This document shows, one piece after another, positions 17,932 to 27,529 of a stretch of 64,000 nucleotides of DNA. Both the position numbers and the translations under genes were made by a program. The stretch covers positions 186,001-250,000 of the forward strand of contig JAIUPN010000006.1 of assembly GCA_020160755.1 (NCBI GenBank), read 5' to 3'. Within the stretch, counting starts at the first letter, position 1. Every line of letters starts with the position of its first letter. The notes under the pieces were generated by a model. It had not been told where the DNA came from and did no database searches. It saw only the letters and a program-made list of their open reading frames with translations. Source of the stretch: Pseudomonadota bacterium. GTDB lineage: Bacteria > Pseudomonadota > Alphaproteobacteria > Sphingomonadales > Sphingomonadaceae.

Positions 17932-19338
17932 TTACAGCGGGACGAAGCTCACCGTCAGCCCGTCCTTCGGACGCGGGATCGGCAGCACCTGCCATTCGGG
18001 CGCATAACCCTCCGCCACGACGATGCGGTGCGTTGTGATGACATGGTGGAAAAAGATCTTCGCCTGCATGTAAGCGAAGTGCAGCCCGAGGCACATATGC
18101 GCGCCGCCGCCGAAGGGCACCCACGCATATTTATGCCGCTCGCGCGCGACCTCGGGCGAAAAACGCATCGGGTCGAACTTGTGCGGTTCGGGCCAATGCT
18201 CCTCCATCATATGCGTATAGGCGGGGCTGACGCCGACCGACGTCCCCGCGGGGATGCGGTAGCCGCCATATTCGAAATCCTTGAGCGCACGGCGCGGGAA
18301 GCTCGGCACCGGGGGCACGAGCCGCAGCGCTTCCTTGAACGCCCATTCGGTCATTTCGAGCTGGCCGAGGCTGTTGTGCCCGACCCCCTCGCCCGCGGGC
18401 GCGACGGCGAGCATCTCTTCGCGCAGCCGGTCCTGCCATTCGGGGTTGCGTGCAAGTTCCCACACCAGCGTCGTGATCGAGCTGGTGATCGTGTCGTGCG
18501 CCGCCATCATCAGGAAGTTCATATGGTCGACGATCGCCTCGACCGACATGTAATTGCCGTCGTCGTCGCGCGTCCGGCAAATCTGGCTGAACATGTCCTC
18601 GCCCGTGCCGTCGCGGCGTTCGGGGACCATCTTGCCGAAATAGTCGACCAGATAGGCGCGCCCTTTTGCGCCGCGCCCCATCGCGGTGAAGGGCAAAGGC
18701 ACGCGCACCACGCCGATCGACGCCTGCACCATGTCGACGAACGCCTTGTTGACCTTGTCCGCCTCCGGACCCCAGGGAATGCCGAGGAAGCTGGTCGCAG
18801 CAAGATCGAGCGTGAGTTCCTTGATCGCCGGATAGAATTTGAAGGTCTTTCCGCTCCATTGGCCGATGCGGTCCCGGATCCCCTCGTTCAGCGATTCGGC
18901 ATAGTGGCGCATCGGTTCGGGCTTGAACGCGACCGAGAGTATCTTGCGATCGGCACGATGCTTTTCGAAATCCATCAGCATCAGCCCGCGCGGGAAGAGC
19001 AGGTTGAGCACCGGCCCCCAGCCCTGTTCGGACGAGAAGATCTTCTCGCGGTCGAACATGACGAGCTCGTTCGCCTCGGGCCCGTGCAGCGCGACGCTGC
19101 GCCCGCCGAAGCTGTTGTTGCGATAGACGCGGCCATATTTGGCGACCATGCGGTTCGCAAAGGCCGGATAGTCGCGAAGCTGGTCGAGCGTATTGCCGAG
19201 CACCGGCATGCCATCCTCACCCGGGATATGGTCGATCGCGCTGTCGGCGTTACGCGGCAGCCAGTGCCGCGTGTCGGGGCCAAAGCGCTTTTCGGACCAT
19301 TGGCCGGGCGCAGGCTGGATATTCGTCGGCGCGTTCAT
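17932..19338 (-). CDS. Cytochrome P450
   Basis: A 468-residue soluble bacterial P450 monooxygenase. The haem-ligand loop is FGGGAHMCLG with C416, the oxygen-activation I-helix is MAAHDTITSS (Asp-Thr pair present), and the K-helix ExxR is EALRLV. The proline-rich and B-helix regions are complete, so the enzyme looks intact. There is no fused reductase, and no ferredoxin or reductase gene is adjacent, so redox partners must come from elsewhere. The CYP family and substrate cannot be assigned by eye. It is divergent from the lipoprotein gene at 19512 across a 173-base gap. Confidence 0.95.
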   Translation of the reverse strand: MNAPTNIQPAPGQWSEKRFGPDTRHWLPRNADSAIDHIPGEDGMPVLGNTLDQLRDYPAFANRMVAKYGRVYRNNSFGGRSVALHGPEANELVMFDREKIFSSEQGWGPVLNLLFPRGLMLMDFEKHRADRKILSVAFKPEPMRHYAESLNEGIRDRIGQWSGKTFKFYPAIKELTLDLAATSFLGIPWGPEADKVNKAFVDMVQASIGVVRVPLPFTAMGRGAKGRAYLVDYFGKMVPERRDGTGEDMFSQICRTRDDDGNYMSVEAIVDHMNFLMMAAHDTITSSITTLVWELARNPEWQDRLREEMLAVAPAGEGVGHNSLGQLEMTEWAFKEALRLVPPVPSFPRRALKDFEYGGYRIPAGTSVGVSPAYTHMMEEHWPEPHKFDPMRFSPEVARERHKYAWVPFGGGAHMCLGLHFAYMQAKIFFHHVITTHRIVVAEGYAPEWQVLPIPRPKDGLTVSFVPL

Positions 19339-19511
19339 CGGGTCGAATCCTCATCCATTATCGTTGGCGCCATGGGTAACGAACTACTGACACTGATGCA
19401 AGTAACGCGTCCGGCGGCGCTTTTCACCATTCACCGCAAATTCAACTCGACTCGTGCAGTTCGATAACCAAGGTGACGGGTCGCATCCGTTGGACCCTAA
19501 AGGACAAGGCT

Positions 19512-20480
19512 ATGGCGAAGAGTTTCAGGCGGCCCCTCTCCATCGCGATCTGCGCCCTCGCGACGACGACGCTCGGCGGCTGCTATTATGGCGATGTCTA
19601 TGGCGCGAGCTATGCGTCGGGCGGCGATTGCGCCGCGCGCTATGGCGACGCCTATTATGACTATGACGGTTATGCCTATGACGACGGCTATGGCTACGAC
19701 TGCTATGATGCGTCGGATTATGGCAGCGGCTTTGCCCAGATCGGCTTCGGCGGCGGCTGGTACGACAGCTATTATTACCCCGGTTACGGCATGTGGATGT
19801 TCGACAATTACCGGAACCGCTATCCGCTGCGCGACCGCTATCTGAACTATTGGGGCGGGCGCCGCGCCTGGTGGAAACATCATGGCGGGCGGCACGACGG
19901 GAATCCGGGACGCCCCGGCGGATGGAACCGTGGCGACGGCGACGGTCGTCCGGGCGATGGCCGCCCCGGCCGCCCCGGTGGCTGGAGCCGCCCCGACCGC
20001 GACAATGACGGCCCGCGCGGCACGCGTCCGGGTCGCGGTCCCGGCGACGGCGCGACCGGCACGCCGCCGGTCACCGGCAATCCGGAGCGCCCCGACCGCG
20101 GCGATCGTCCGGGCCGTGGCGGCTGGAACCGTGGCGATCGAGACCATGACGGCCCGCGCAGCACGTGGCCCGGCCGCAATCCGGCCAATCCGGGCACGCC
20201 GCCCGCCACGGGCAACCCCGGCCGTCCCGACTGGAGCGGAGGGCGCCCGGGTCGCCCCGACCGCGAACCGGGTGCCGGCCGTTCGCGCCAGATCCGCGAT
20301 GTCATCGCGCCGCGCGACGGCGGAGCAAACCGCCCCCCGCGTGCGGAACGGCCCGCGCCGGCCTATCGCTCGCCCGCGCCGCAACCGGCGCCGGTGGTGC
20401 GCAGCGCCCCCGAACCGCGGCCGGCTCCGGCAGCGGGGCGCGCGCACAGCGATCGCGGTAACGACGCCCGGCCCGACTAG
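19512..20480 (+). CDS. Lipoprotein with Tyr/Asp-rich head and Gly/Arg/Pro/Asp repeat tail
   Basis: A 322-residue low-complexity surface or periplasmic protein; I recognise no family. ATG 19512 starts a lipoprotein signal with lipobox LGGC (Cys 24). Residues 25-110 are extremely rich in Tyr, Asp and Gly. Residues 115-255 are Gly/Arg/Pro/Asp/Trp repeats containing GGWxRxDRDxDGPRxTxPGR units. The tail (280-322) is Pro/Ala-rich with alternating Arg. Arg and Asp are dispersed through the repeats, suggesting a disordered, envelope-attached polymer-like protein. It stands alone and is convergent with the symporter at 20485 (4-base gap). Confidence 0.8.
   Translation: MAKSFRRPLSIAICALATTTLGGCYYGDVYGASYASGGDCAARYGDAYYDYDGYAYDDGYGYDCYDASDYGSGFAQIGFGGGWYDSYYYPGYGMWMFDNYRNRYPLRDRYLNYWGGRRAWWKHHGGRHDGNPGRPGGWNRGDGDGRPGDGRPGRPGGWSRPDRDNDGPRGTRPGRGPGDGATGTPPVTGNPERPDRGDRPGRGGWNRGDRDHDGPRSTWPGRNPANPGTPPATGNPGRPDWSGGRPGRPDREPGAGRSRQIRDVIAPRDGGANRPPRAERPAPAYRSPAPQPAPVVRSAPEPRPAPAAGRAHSDRGNDARPD
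19980..20231 (+). repeat. Imperfect tandem coding repeat in the Gly/Arg/Pro lipoprotein
   Basis: Two copies of a unit of about 46 residues begin at residues 157 and 203 (GGWSRPDRDNDGPRGTRPGR and GGWNRGDRDHDGPRSTWPGR). Each runs through TGTPPVTGNP or GTPPATGNP. A shorter partial unit begins at residue 137. The period of about 138 bases suggests expansion by unequal recombination. Confidence 0.75.
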
Positions 20481-20484
20481 GATA

Positions 20485-21816
20485 TCAGGCCGGCGGCGCC
20501 GCCCGCGCCGCCGGCTTGTCCTTTACCCCCGCCGACACGATGGTCGCGGCGACCAGATCGCCGATGACGTTCAGCGTCGTCCGGCACATATCGAGAAAAC
20601 GGTCGACGCCGAGGATCAGCCCGATGCCTTCGGGCGGCACCCCGACCGAAGCGAGGATCAGCGCGATCACCGGCAGCGACCCTGCGGGCACACCGGCGGT
20701 CCCGATCCCGCCCAATATGCAGACGAGCATCACGACGATCTGCTGCTGTAGCGTCAGATCGATGCCGAAAAATTGCGCGAGGAAGATCACCGTCACCCCC
20801 TCGAACATCGCGGTGCCATTCTGGTTCGCGGTCGCGCCGATCGTCAGCACGAAACGCGCGACCTTGTCGGGCAGCCGCAGCCGGTCGTGCGCGACGCGCA
20901 GCGCCGTGGGCAGCGTCGCGTTCGACGAGGCGGTCGCAAAGGCCATGACGAACGCTTCCTGCGTCTCGCGAAAGAAGGCGGCCGGCGACTTGCCCGCGAG
21001 CGCCTTCAGCAGCACCGGAAAGACCAGGAACATCTGAAGCGCGAGCGCGAGCAGCACCACGCCGACAAAGGCCGACAGGCGGATGATCAGGTCCCAGCCG
21101 AACTGCGCCGCGAGGTTGAACATGAAACAGAAGACTGCGATAGGCGCGAGCTGGATGACGAGGCCGATCAGCTTCATCACGACCTCGAACACCCCTTCGA
21201 CCACCGTCTTCAGCGCTTCGGTCTGCGGAGTGCGCACGAGCATCAACCCGATGCCGAAAAAGAGCGCGAAGAACATCACCGCGAGCACGTCGTTCGCGCC
21301 CATCGCGGCGAAGATATTGTCGGGGACGATCGCGACGACCGCGTCCATCCCCGTCTTCGCCTCGCCCGCGCGGTCGGAGATCGCCTGCGCGCCCGCCGCG
21401 CCCTCGGCCATCAGCGACCGCGCGAGCGCGGGATCGACCCCGGCGCCGGGCTGGAGCAGATTGACAAGGACGAGGCTGATGACGACCGAGATCGTCGACA
21501 CGGCGACTGTATAGACGAGCGTGCGGACGCCCACCGATTTCAGCGCGCGCATCTCGCCCATTTCGGCGACCCCGACGATCAGCGCCGACACGAGCAGCGG
21601 GATCACGAGCATGAACAGCAGGCGCAGGAATATCTGCCCCAGCGGCCCGGTCACATAGGCAGTGACCGTCGCCACCCACGGCGCATCGGGGGCGCCATAG
21701 TGGACGGCGAGCCCGATGATGAGGCCCGCAAGAAAGCCGACGAGCATTCGCCAGCGCAGCCGCCGGGCGCGCGCGTCATCGCGCTCCGCCCGGTCGGTCG
21801 CCGCTGCATTGGCCAT
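20485..21816 (-). CDS. Dicarboxylate/amino acid:cation symporter (SDF/DAACS family)
   Basis: A 443-residue inner-membrane Na+- or H+-coupled symporter of the GltP/DctA family. Recognisable are the N-terminal LGQIFLRLLFMLVIPLLVSALIVGV, the AFATASSNATLP hairpin (serine-rich HP1), GATANQNGTAMFEG (Na+ site on TM7) and the VGVPPEGIGLILGVDRFLDMCRTTLNVIGD segment of TM8. A good AGGAG lies 7 bases before ATG 21816. It follows a paralogue in the same direction 47 bases upstream, so the two are probably co-transcribed. Substrate is likely a C4-dicarboxylate or acidic amino acid. Confidence 0.94.
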   Translation of the reverse strand: MANAAATDRAERDDARARRLRWRMLVGFLAGLIIGLAVHYGAPDAPWVATVTAYVTGPLGQIFLRLLFMLVIPLLVSALIVGVAEMGEMRALKSVGVRTLVYTVAVSTISVVISLVLVNLLQPGAGVDPALARSLMAEGAAGAQAISDRAGEAKTGMDAVVAIVPDNIFAAMGANDVLAVMFFALFFGIGLMLVRTPQTEALKTVVEGVFEVVMKLIGLVIQLAPIAVFCFMFNLAAQFGWDLIIRLSAFVGVVLLALALQMFLVFPVLLKALAGKSPAAFFRETQEAFVMAFATASSNATLPTALRVAHDRLRLPDKVARFVLTIGATANQNGTAMFEGVTVIFLAQFFGIDLTLQQQIVVMLVCILGGIGTAGVPAGSLPVIALILASVGVPPEGIGLILGVDRFLDMCRTTLNVIGDLVAATIVSAGVKDKPAARAAPPA

Positions 21817-21863
21817 GGTTCAGCTCCTTGCTCGCCCCCATGGAGCGGCTCGAAGCTCGCGCG

Positions 21864-23216
21864 TTACGCGTTGTCGGCCGCCGGCTTAATTTCCCCTGCG
21901 TCATCACTATCACGAAGATCGAGCCCGCGGGTTCCATGATGCGGCGTATGCGATGGTGCATGCGGCCGTTCGAGATTGGCGGGTTCGGGCGCTTCGAGCA
22001 TGCCTTCCCATTTGGTGATCACGCTCGTCGCCACGGCGTTGCCGACGACATTGGTCGCGGTGCGGCCCATGTCGAGGAACTGGTCGATCGCGAAAATCAG
22101 CGCGACACCCTCGACCGGCAGGTCGAACATCGCGAGCGTCGCGGTGATCACGACGAGGCTGGCGCGCGGCACCGCGGCGATCCCCTTCGACGAAACCATC
22201 AAGGTCAGCAGGATCAGGACCTGCTGCGTGATCGACAGTTCGATCCCGTAAGCCTGTGCGATGAAGATCGTCGCGAAGCTCGCATACATCATCGATCCGT
22301 CGAGATTGAAGCTGTAGCCGAGCGGCAGCACGAAGCCCGAAATACGGCGCGGCACGCCGAAACGATCGAGCTGTTCGAACAGCTTGGGCATCGCTGCCTC
22401 CGACGAAGCAGTCGAAAATGCGATCAGGAGCGGCTGGCGAATATAGCGGATCAGCGAGAAGATCCGGCGACCGAGGAAGATCGCGCCCGCGCCGAGCAAG
22501 ATGACCCAGAGCACGACGAGCGAAAGATAGAATTCGGAGACCAGCTCGGCATAAGTGCCGAGGATCCCGAGGCCATATTTCGCGACAACCCCGGCCAGCG
22601 CACCGAACACCGCGATCGGTGCAAGGCGCATCACATAGCCGGTGATCTGAAGCATCAGTTCGGCGAGCGCTTCGGCGCCGCGCAGCAACGGCTTCCCCTT
22701 TTCGCCGATGGCCGTGAGGCCGACGCCCGCGAACAACGCGAAAACGAGGATCTGGAGAACATTGTTGTCCGCCATCGCCTGAAAGATATTCTTCGGGAAG
22801 ACATGCTCGATAAACTCGAACAGATCGAGCTTTTTGACCTCGCCGACCTCGGCGATCGAGTGCGCCCCGACGGTGAGGTTAAGTCCTGCACCGGGCTGGA
22901 AAAAATTGACCATGATCAGGCCAAGGCTGATCGAAATCAGGCTGGCGAGGATAAACCAGGCGATCGCGCGCGTTCCGATGCGGCCGAGCGCCGAGCTGTC
23001 GCCCATATGCCCGATGCCCGCGACCAGCGTGCCCAGAATGAGCGGTGCGACGACCAGTTTGATCAGGTTGAGAAAGATCGTCGAAAGCGTGCTGAAGCTG
23101 CGCAGCCAGTAAGTGAAGGCTTCGCTGTCGGCGGGGACATATATCCGCACCAGATAGCCGGTGACGACCCCCAGGATCATCCCGATCAGAATATACAACG
23201 TCAGGCGGTGCCCCAT
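21864..23216 (-). CDS. Dicarboxylate/amino acid:cation symporter (SDF/DAACS family), paralogue
   Basis: A 450-residue symporter of the same family as its downstream neighbour, with SLSTIFLNLIKLVVAPLILGTLV, FSTASSEAAMPKLFEQLDRFGVP, GYSFNLDGSMMY and FAIDQFLDMGRTATNVVGNAV. It differs in keeping the SFNLDG form of the TM7 Na+ motif, against TANQNG in the neighbour, so the two probably differ in substrate. The C-terminal 30 residues are hydrophilic and His/Pro-rich. ATG 23216 has GGGAG eight bases upstream. It is separated from the SLC13 gene by 95 bases. Confidence 0.94.
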   Translation of the reverse strand: MGHRLTLYILIGMILGVVTGYLVRIYVPADSEAFTYWLRSFSTLSTIFLNLIKLVVAPLILGTLVAGIGHMGDSSALGRIGTRAIAWFILASLISISLGLIMVNFFQPGAGLNLTVGAHSIAEVGEVKKLDLFEFIEHVFPKNIFQAMADNNVLQILVFALFAGVGLTAIGEKGKPLLRGAEALAELMLQITGYVMRLAPIAVFGALAGVVAKYGLGILGTYAELVSEFYLSLVVLWVILLGAGAIFLGRRIFSLIRYIRQPLLIAFSTASSEAAMPKLFEQLDRFGVPRRISGFVLPLGYSFNLDGSMMYASFATIFIAQAYGIELSITQQVLILLTLMVSSKGIAAVPRASLVVITATLAMFDLPVEGVALIFAIDQFLDMGRTATNVVGNAVATSVITKWEGMLEAPEPANLERPHAPSHTPHHGTRGLDLRDSDDAGEIKPAADNA

Positions 23217-23311
23217 AATTTACTCCCTGTTCCGCCTTGGGCGGATCTTTATGCGAGCGGGGGTAACAGGGTGATGCGCCGCGGGCAATCGCTGCCGGGC
23301 CTGTCGCGCGA

Positions 23312-25090
23312 TCAAGGCGTCCAAAAAGCGAGCGCGGCGCAGCCCGCGATGCCGGTCAGGATATTGAGCGGAACGCCGATGCGCACGAAATCCATGAAGC
23401 GGTAATCGCCCGCGGCATAGACGAGCGTGTTCGTCTGATAACCCACCGGGGTCGCGAAACAGGCCGATGCGCCGAGCATCAGCGCGATCAGCAGCGGCTG
23501 CGGCGCGACGCCGGTCGCCTGGGCAATTCCGATCACCAGCGGCCCCATCAGCGCCGCGACGGCATTGTTGCTAAGCAGTTCGGAAAGCAGCAGCGCCGAA
23601 AAATAGACGATCGCGATCACGGCCCATGGCGGCGCGCCCGCGAGGACCGGGTCGAGTGCGCCGACCATCAGCGCGACCGACCCCGATTGTTCGAGCGCCG
23701 CACCGACCGCGAGCATCGCGAAGATCAGGATCAGCACGTCGCCGTCGATACTGCCCCACGCCTCCGACGCGTCGATGCACCGCGTCAGCAGCACGATCGC
23801 GACACCGATGAACGCCGCGATGCCGATCGACATCACCCCCGTCGCCGACAGGAACACCGCGCTCGCCATTACGAGCATCGCGATCCACGCCCGGCGGCGG
23901 CGAAAAGCGGTCGCCGATGCCATCGCAACGCCGATCAGTCCGGTATTGTCGCGAAGCTGCGCGATATTTGCCTCGTCGGCGTCGACCAGCAACCGATCGG
24001 CGGCGCGAATGCGGTTTTCGGACAGGGTGGGTCCGGGAAGATGACGAAAGCGCGTGACGCCGAGGATGCGGACACGCTGGCGCTGGAGGAAGGGGATTTC
24101 GGCGAGCGGGCGGTCGATCGAGCGGTGGCTGGGCGATACGGTGACTTCGACGACGGTCGATCCGGCGTCGGGGCTTTCGCCGATACCGATCGCAAAGCGC
24201 TTTTCGCTGCGGATCGTCATCAGCGTCGCCCCGTCGAGTCGCGCGACAACCCGGTTACCCGCGGCAAGCCGGTGATTTTGCGCATCGCTGCCCGTGATCA
24301 GGCGCCCGCCGGCGATCACCCCGACGACCTGCGACGGTGCGATGCCGAGACTGGCGGCGTCGAGCGACATGTCGATGGCGGGATCGTCGGCACCGAGGCC
24401 GAGCTCGGTCAGGTAAAGCTGCTCCGCCCCGTCGGCCTTTTCGGCGATCCGCGGATAGTCCGACGGCAGGAAGCGGGCCATGATCAGGAGGCCGACAACC
24501 CCCGCCGCCGCGACCGCGAGGCCATAGGGGGTGATGCTGAACAGCCCGAAGCGTTCGATCCCTGCCTGTTCGGCGATCCCCGCAACGACGAGGTTGGTCG
24601 AGGTGCCGATGAGGGTCAGGCAACCGCCCAGCACTGCGATCACCGACAGCGGCATCAGCAATTTCTTGGGCGACACGCCAAGCGCCTCGGCGAGCCGGAA
24701 GCAGACGGGCATCATCACGACGACGAAGGGCGTGCTGTTGATGAAGCCCGAAACGAGCAGCCCGCCGCCGAAGACCTCGAGCACCGCGAGCCGCGGGTGC
24801 CGTTTGGCGCGATCGACGACATAATTGCCGACCTTGTCGATCACCCCGGTCCGGATCAGCGCACCCGACAGGATGAACATCGCGCCGACGGTCAAAGGTG
24901 CGCTGTTCGAGAAAACGGCAAAAGCGCCCTTTTCGTCGAGCAGACCAAGCGCGAGCATCGTCCCCGCCCCGGCCACCGCGACGACCGAGGGCGAGAAGCG
25001 TTCCCAGACAAAGGCCGCGAACATGCCTGCGAGCACGAACAGGCCGATAACCGCCTGATGTTCCGCGATAAATGCGGCGACGGCCTCCAC
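23312..25090 (-). CDS. SLC13-type permease with two RCK_C (TrkA-C) domains
   Basis: A 592-residue transporter built as six N-terminal helices, a cytosolic insert (residues about 210-380) and six C-terminal helices. The insert looks like two TrkA-C domains: SQVVGVIAGGRLITGS...NRVVARLDGATLMTIRS, then IPFLQRQRVRILGVTRF...IRAADRLLVDAD. Transport motifs are NSTPFVVVMMPV, GTSTNLVVAG and SELLSNNAVAALMGPL, typical of the DASS/SLC13 (sulfate, dicarboxylate) group. GTG 25090 lies 7 bases after the aroC stop, so it is the distal gene of the fabI-aroC cluster. Substrate unknown; sulfate or a dicarboxylate is plausible. Confidence 0.92.
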   Translation of the reverse strand: MEAVAAFIAEHQAVIGLFVLAGMFAAFVWERFSPSVVAVAGAGTMLALGLLDEKGAFAVFSNSAPLTVGAMFILSGALIRTGVIDKVGNYVVDRAKRHPRLAVLEVFGGGLLVSGFINSTPFVVVMMPVCFRLAEALGVSPKKLLMPLSVIAVLGGCLTLIGTSTNLVVAGIAEQAGIERFGLFSITPYGLAVAAAGVVGLLIMARFLPSDYPRIAEKADGAEQLYLTELGLGADDPAIDMSLDAASLGIAPSQVVGVIAGGRLITGSDAQNHRLAAGNRVVARLDGATLMTIRSEKRFAIGIGESPDAGSTVVEVTVSPSHRSIDRPLAEIPFLQRQRVRILGVTRFRHLPGPTLSENRIRAADRLLVDADEANIAQLRDNTGLIGVAMASATAFRRRRAWIAMLVMASAVFLSATGVMSIGIAAFIGVAIVLLTRCIDASEAWGSIDGDVLILIFAMLAVGAALEQSGSVALMVGALDPVLAGAPPWAVIAIVYFSALLLSELLSNNAVAALMGPLVIGIAQATGVAPQPLLIALMLGASACFATPVGYQTNTLVYAAGDYRFMDFVRIGVPLNILTGIAGCAALAFWTP

Positions 25091-25097
25091 TAACCCA

Positions 25098-26174
25098 TCA
25101 GCCGTTTTGCGCCCTGTGCAGCAATTTATGGTCGGCGAGGACGAGCGCCATCATCGCCTCGACCACCGGCGCACCGCGGATACCCACGCACGGGTCGTGG
25201 CGCCCCTTGGTGACGATATCGGTCGCCTCGCCCGCCTTGTTGACGGTCGGCACGGGGGTGAGAATCGAACTCGTGGGCTTGAAAGCGACGCGCACGACAA
25301 CGGGCTGGCCGGTCGAGATACCGCCTGCGATCCCGCCGGCGTTGTTCGACAGGAAATCAGGGCGATTGCTGCCGTCGGCTGCCGGACGCATCGGGTCGGC
25401 ATTTTCCTCGCCGCGCAGGCGCGCCGCTTGAAAACCTGCGCCGATCTCGACGCCCTTCACCGCATTGATGCCCATCATCGCGGCGGCAAGATCGCTATCG
25501 AGCTTGGCGTAAATAGGTGCCCCCCAGCCGGCGGGGACGCCGCTGGCGGCGCATTCGATCACCGCGCCCAGCGAACTGCCCGACTTGCGCGCGGCGTCCA
25601 TCAGCCCTTCCCAGCGCTGCGCCGCGGCGGGATCGGGACAGAAGAACGGGTTGCGGTCAATTTCGTCGAGGTCGAAGTTCGCGGGATCGATCGCGTCGCC
25701 GCCGATTTCGGCGACCCAGGCATGGATCTGCACCTCCGGGATCACCAGCCGCGCAACGCCGCCGGCCGCGACGCGCGCCGCGGTCTCACGCGCGCTCGAC
25801 CGGCCGCCGCCGCGATAGTCGCGAATGCCGTATTTCGCGTCATAGGCGTAGTCGGCGTGGCCGGGGCGGTAGGCCTGCGCGATCTCGCCATAATCCTTCG
25901 ACCTCTGGTCGACATTCTCGATCATCAGGCTGATCGGCGTGCCCGTCGTCTTGCCCTCGAATGTGCCCGACAGGATGCGGACCTGATCGGGTTCCTGCCG
26001 CTGCGTCGTGTGGCGCGACTGGCCGGGGCGGCGCTTGTCGAGGAAAGGCTGGATGTCGGCTTCGGACAGCGACAGGCGCGGCGGGCAGCCGTCGACGACG
26101 GCGCCGAGCGCGGGGCCGTGGCTTTCCCCCCACGTCGTGAAGCGAAGAACGCGTCCGAAGCTGTTGAAACTCAT
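25098..26174 (-). CDS. aroC: Chorismate synthase
   Basis: A 358-residue FMN-dependent enzyme making chorismate from EPSP, the last shikimate step. Family signatures are [14 protein letters not shown] near the N-terminus, [36 protein letters not shown], and [31 protein letters not shown] 26174 begins the universal [20 protein letters not shown]; a frame extending upstream belongs to the intergenic and GNAT region. It lies four bases after the GNAT stop and seven bases before the SLC13 permease, indicating one transcript. Confidence 0.98.
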   Translation of the reverse strand: MSFNSFGRVLRFTTWGESHGPALGAVVDGCPPRLSLSEADIQPFLDKRRPGQSRHTTQRQEPDQVRILSGTFEGKTTGTPISLMIENVDQRSKDYGEIAQAYRPGHADYAYDAKYGIRDYRGGGRSSARETAARVAAGGVARLVIPEVQIHAWVAEIGGDAIDPANFDLDEIDRNPFFCPDPAAAQRWEGLMDAARKSGSSLGAVIECAASGVPAGWGAPIYAKLDSDLAAAMMGINAVKGVEIGAGFQAARLRGEENADPMRPAADGSNRPDFLSNNAGGIAGGISTGQPVVVRVAFKPTSSILTPVPTVNKAGEATDIVTKGRHDPCVGIRGAPVVEAMMALVLADHKLLHRAQNG

Positions 26175-26178
26175 CGTC

Positions 26179-26709
26179 CTATCCCATCCGGCCAAATGCG
26201 GGAGCATAATCCGCGCGTCCGCCTAGCGGCCAGGGCGCGTCCGAGTCCAGCATCATCGCCATGAAATGCGGCCCCGCAAAGGGCGAAGCGAAGCGCGCGG
26301 CGAGGCCCGGCGAATAGCCGAAACGCGGGTAATAGCCCTCATGGCCGAGAACGAAACTCGCCGCGACGCCTTGTTCTCGTAAAGCGCCGAGCCCCGCGCG
26401 GATCAGCGCGTCGCCAATGCCCTGCCCCTGACTGCCGGGTGCGACCGAAACGGGCGCGAGGCCCGCAGCCGAAAGTGCGGTGCCGTCGGCTTCGACGTCC
26501 ATCCGGCTGAACAGGACATGCCCGACGACGACGCCATCGCGTTCGGCGACAAGCGACACCAGCGCATCGCCGTCCGCTTCGATCATGCGCACCAGTTCGG
26601 CTTCGCCCTGATGGCCGAAATCCGTCCCGGCGAAGGCCGCGCGAATGACGCTGTCGACAACCTCCGCATCCGCCGCCGTCGCGGGACGGATGACGAGATC
26701 ATCAGACAA
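26179..26709 (-). CDS. GNAT family N-acetyltransferase
   Basis: A 176-residue acetyltransferase of the YhbS-like GNAT group. The acetyl-CoA pyrophosphate-binding loop is visible as [20 protein letters not shown] (Q/R-x-x-G-x-G/A type), preceded by the [16 protein letters not shown] beta strands and followed by [16 protein letters not shown], typical of the subfamily. Its start overlaps the fabI 3' end by eight bases, and it is followed by aroC after four bases. Substrate cannot be inferred. Confidence 0.9.
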   Translation of the reverse strand: MSDDLVIRPATAADAEVVDSVIRAAFAGTDFGHQGEAELVRMIEADGDALVSLVAERDGVVVGHVLFSRMDVEADGTALSAAGLAPVSVAPGSQGQGIGDALIRAGLGALREQGVAASFVLGHEGYYPRFGYSPGLAARFASPFAGPHFMAMMLDSDAPWPLGGRADYAPAFGRMG

Positions 26710-27529
26710 GCGAGATGTCCGGGGCGTCTTCCTGCTTCATTCCGACGGTATGATAACCGGCATCGACATGATGCGTTTCGCCGGTGACGCCCGACGACAG
26801 ATCGCTCAGGAGGTAGAGCGCCGAGCCACCGACATCGTCGATCGTGACGTTGCGGCGCAGCGGCGCATTATGCTCGTTCCATTTCAGGATCAGGCGGAAA
26901 TCGCCGATGCCCGACGCGGCGAGCGTTTTGATCGGGCCGGCCGAGATCGCGTTCACGCGCACGCCCTGCGGGCCGTAATCATTGGCGAGATATTTGACGC
27001 TGGTTTCGAGCGCCGACTTCGCAACGCCCATGACGTTGTAATGCGGGATCACCTTCTCGGCGCCATAATAGCTGAGGGTCAGCAGCGAGCCGCCGCCGTT
27101 GCCCGTTTCGGGATCGAACGGCGTCATCATCGCCGCGGCGCGCTTCGCGACCGCGGTGAAGCTGTAGACGCTGATGTTCATCGTCATCAGGAAGTCGTCG
27201 AGCGTGACGTCGGCATAATGGCCGCGCAGCGCTTCCTTGTTCGTATAACCGATCGCGTGGACGACGAAATCGATCGTCGGCCAGCGCGCCGAAAGCGTCG
27301 CAAACGCCGCATCGAGATTGTCCATGTCGGCGACATCGCAATCGATCAGGAAATCGCAGCCGAGTTCGTCGGCGAGCGGCTTCACCCGCTTCAGCATCAC
27401 ATCGCCCTGATACGAAATCGCGAGCTCGGCGCCGTGCGCGTGGAGCGCCTTGGCAATGCCCCACGCAAGCGACTTGTCGTTCGCGAGGCCCATGATCAAC
27501 CCGCGCTTGCCCTTCATCAGACCCGTCAT
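26702..27529 (-). CDS. fabI: NADH-dependent enoyl-[acyl-carrier-protein] reductase FabI
   Basis: A 275-residue short-chain dehydrogenase completing each fatty-acid elongation cycle. The FabI-specific N-terminus GKRGLIMGLANDKSLAWGIA, the VVHAIGYTNKEALRGHYAD region and the catalytic YNVMGVAKSALE (Tyr-x6-Lys) are present, followed by NAISAGPIKTLAASGI. The stop region overlaps the GNAT start and its own ATG overlaps the yihY stop by four bases. It is a central member of the compact dnaJ-yihY-fabI-GNAT-aroC-permease cluster. Confidence 0.97.
   Translation of the reverse strand: MTGLMKGKRGLIMGLANDKSLAWGIAKALHAHGAELAISYQGDVMLKRVKPLADELGCDFLIDCDVADMDNLDAAFATLSARWPTIDFVVHAIGYTNKEALRGHYADVTLDDFLMTMNISVYSFTAVAKRAAAMMTPFDPETGNGGGSLLTLSYYGAEKVIPHYNVMGVAKSALETSVKYLANDYGPQGVRVNAISAGPIKTLAASGIGDFRLILKWNEHNAPLRRNVTIDDVGGSALYLLSDLSSGVTGETHHVDAGYHTVGMKQEDAPDISLV

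Noticed and set aside
20773..25093. Several long plus-strand frames opposite the symporters and SLC13 gene
   Set aside because: They are antisense shadows caused by biased third positions; all three minus-strand genes are recognisable transporters.
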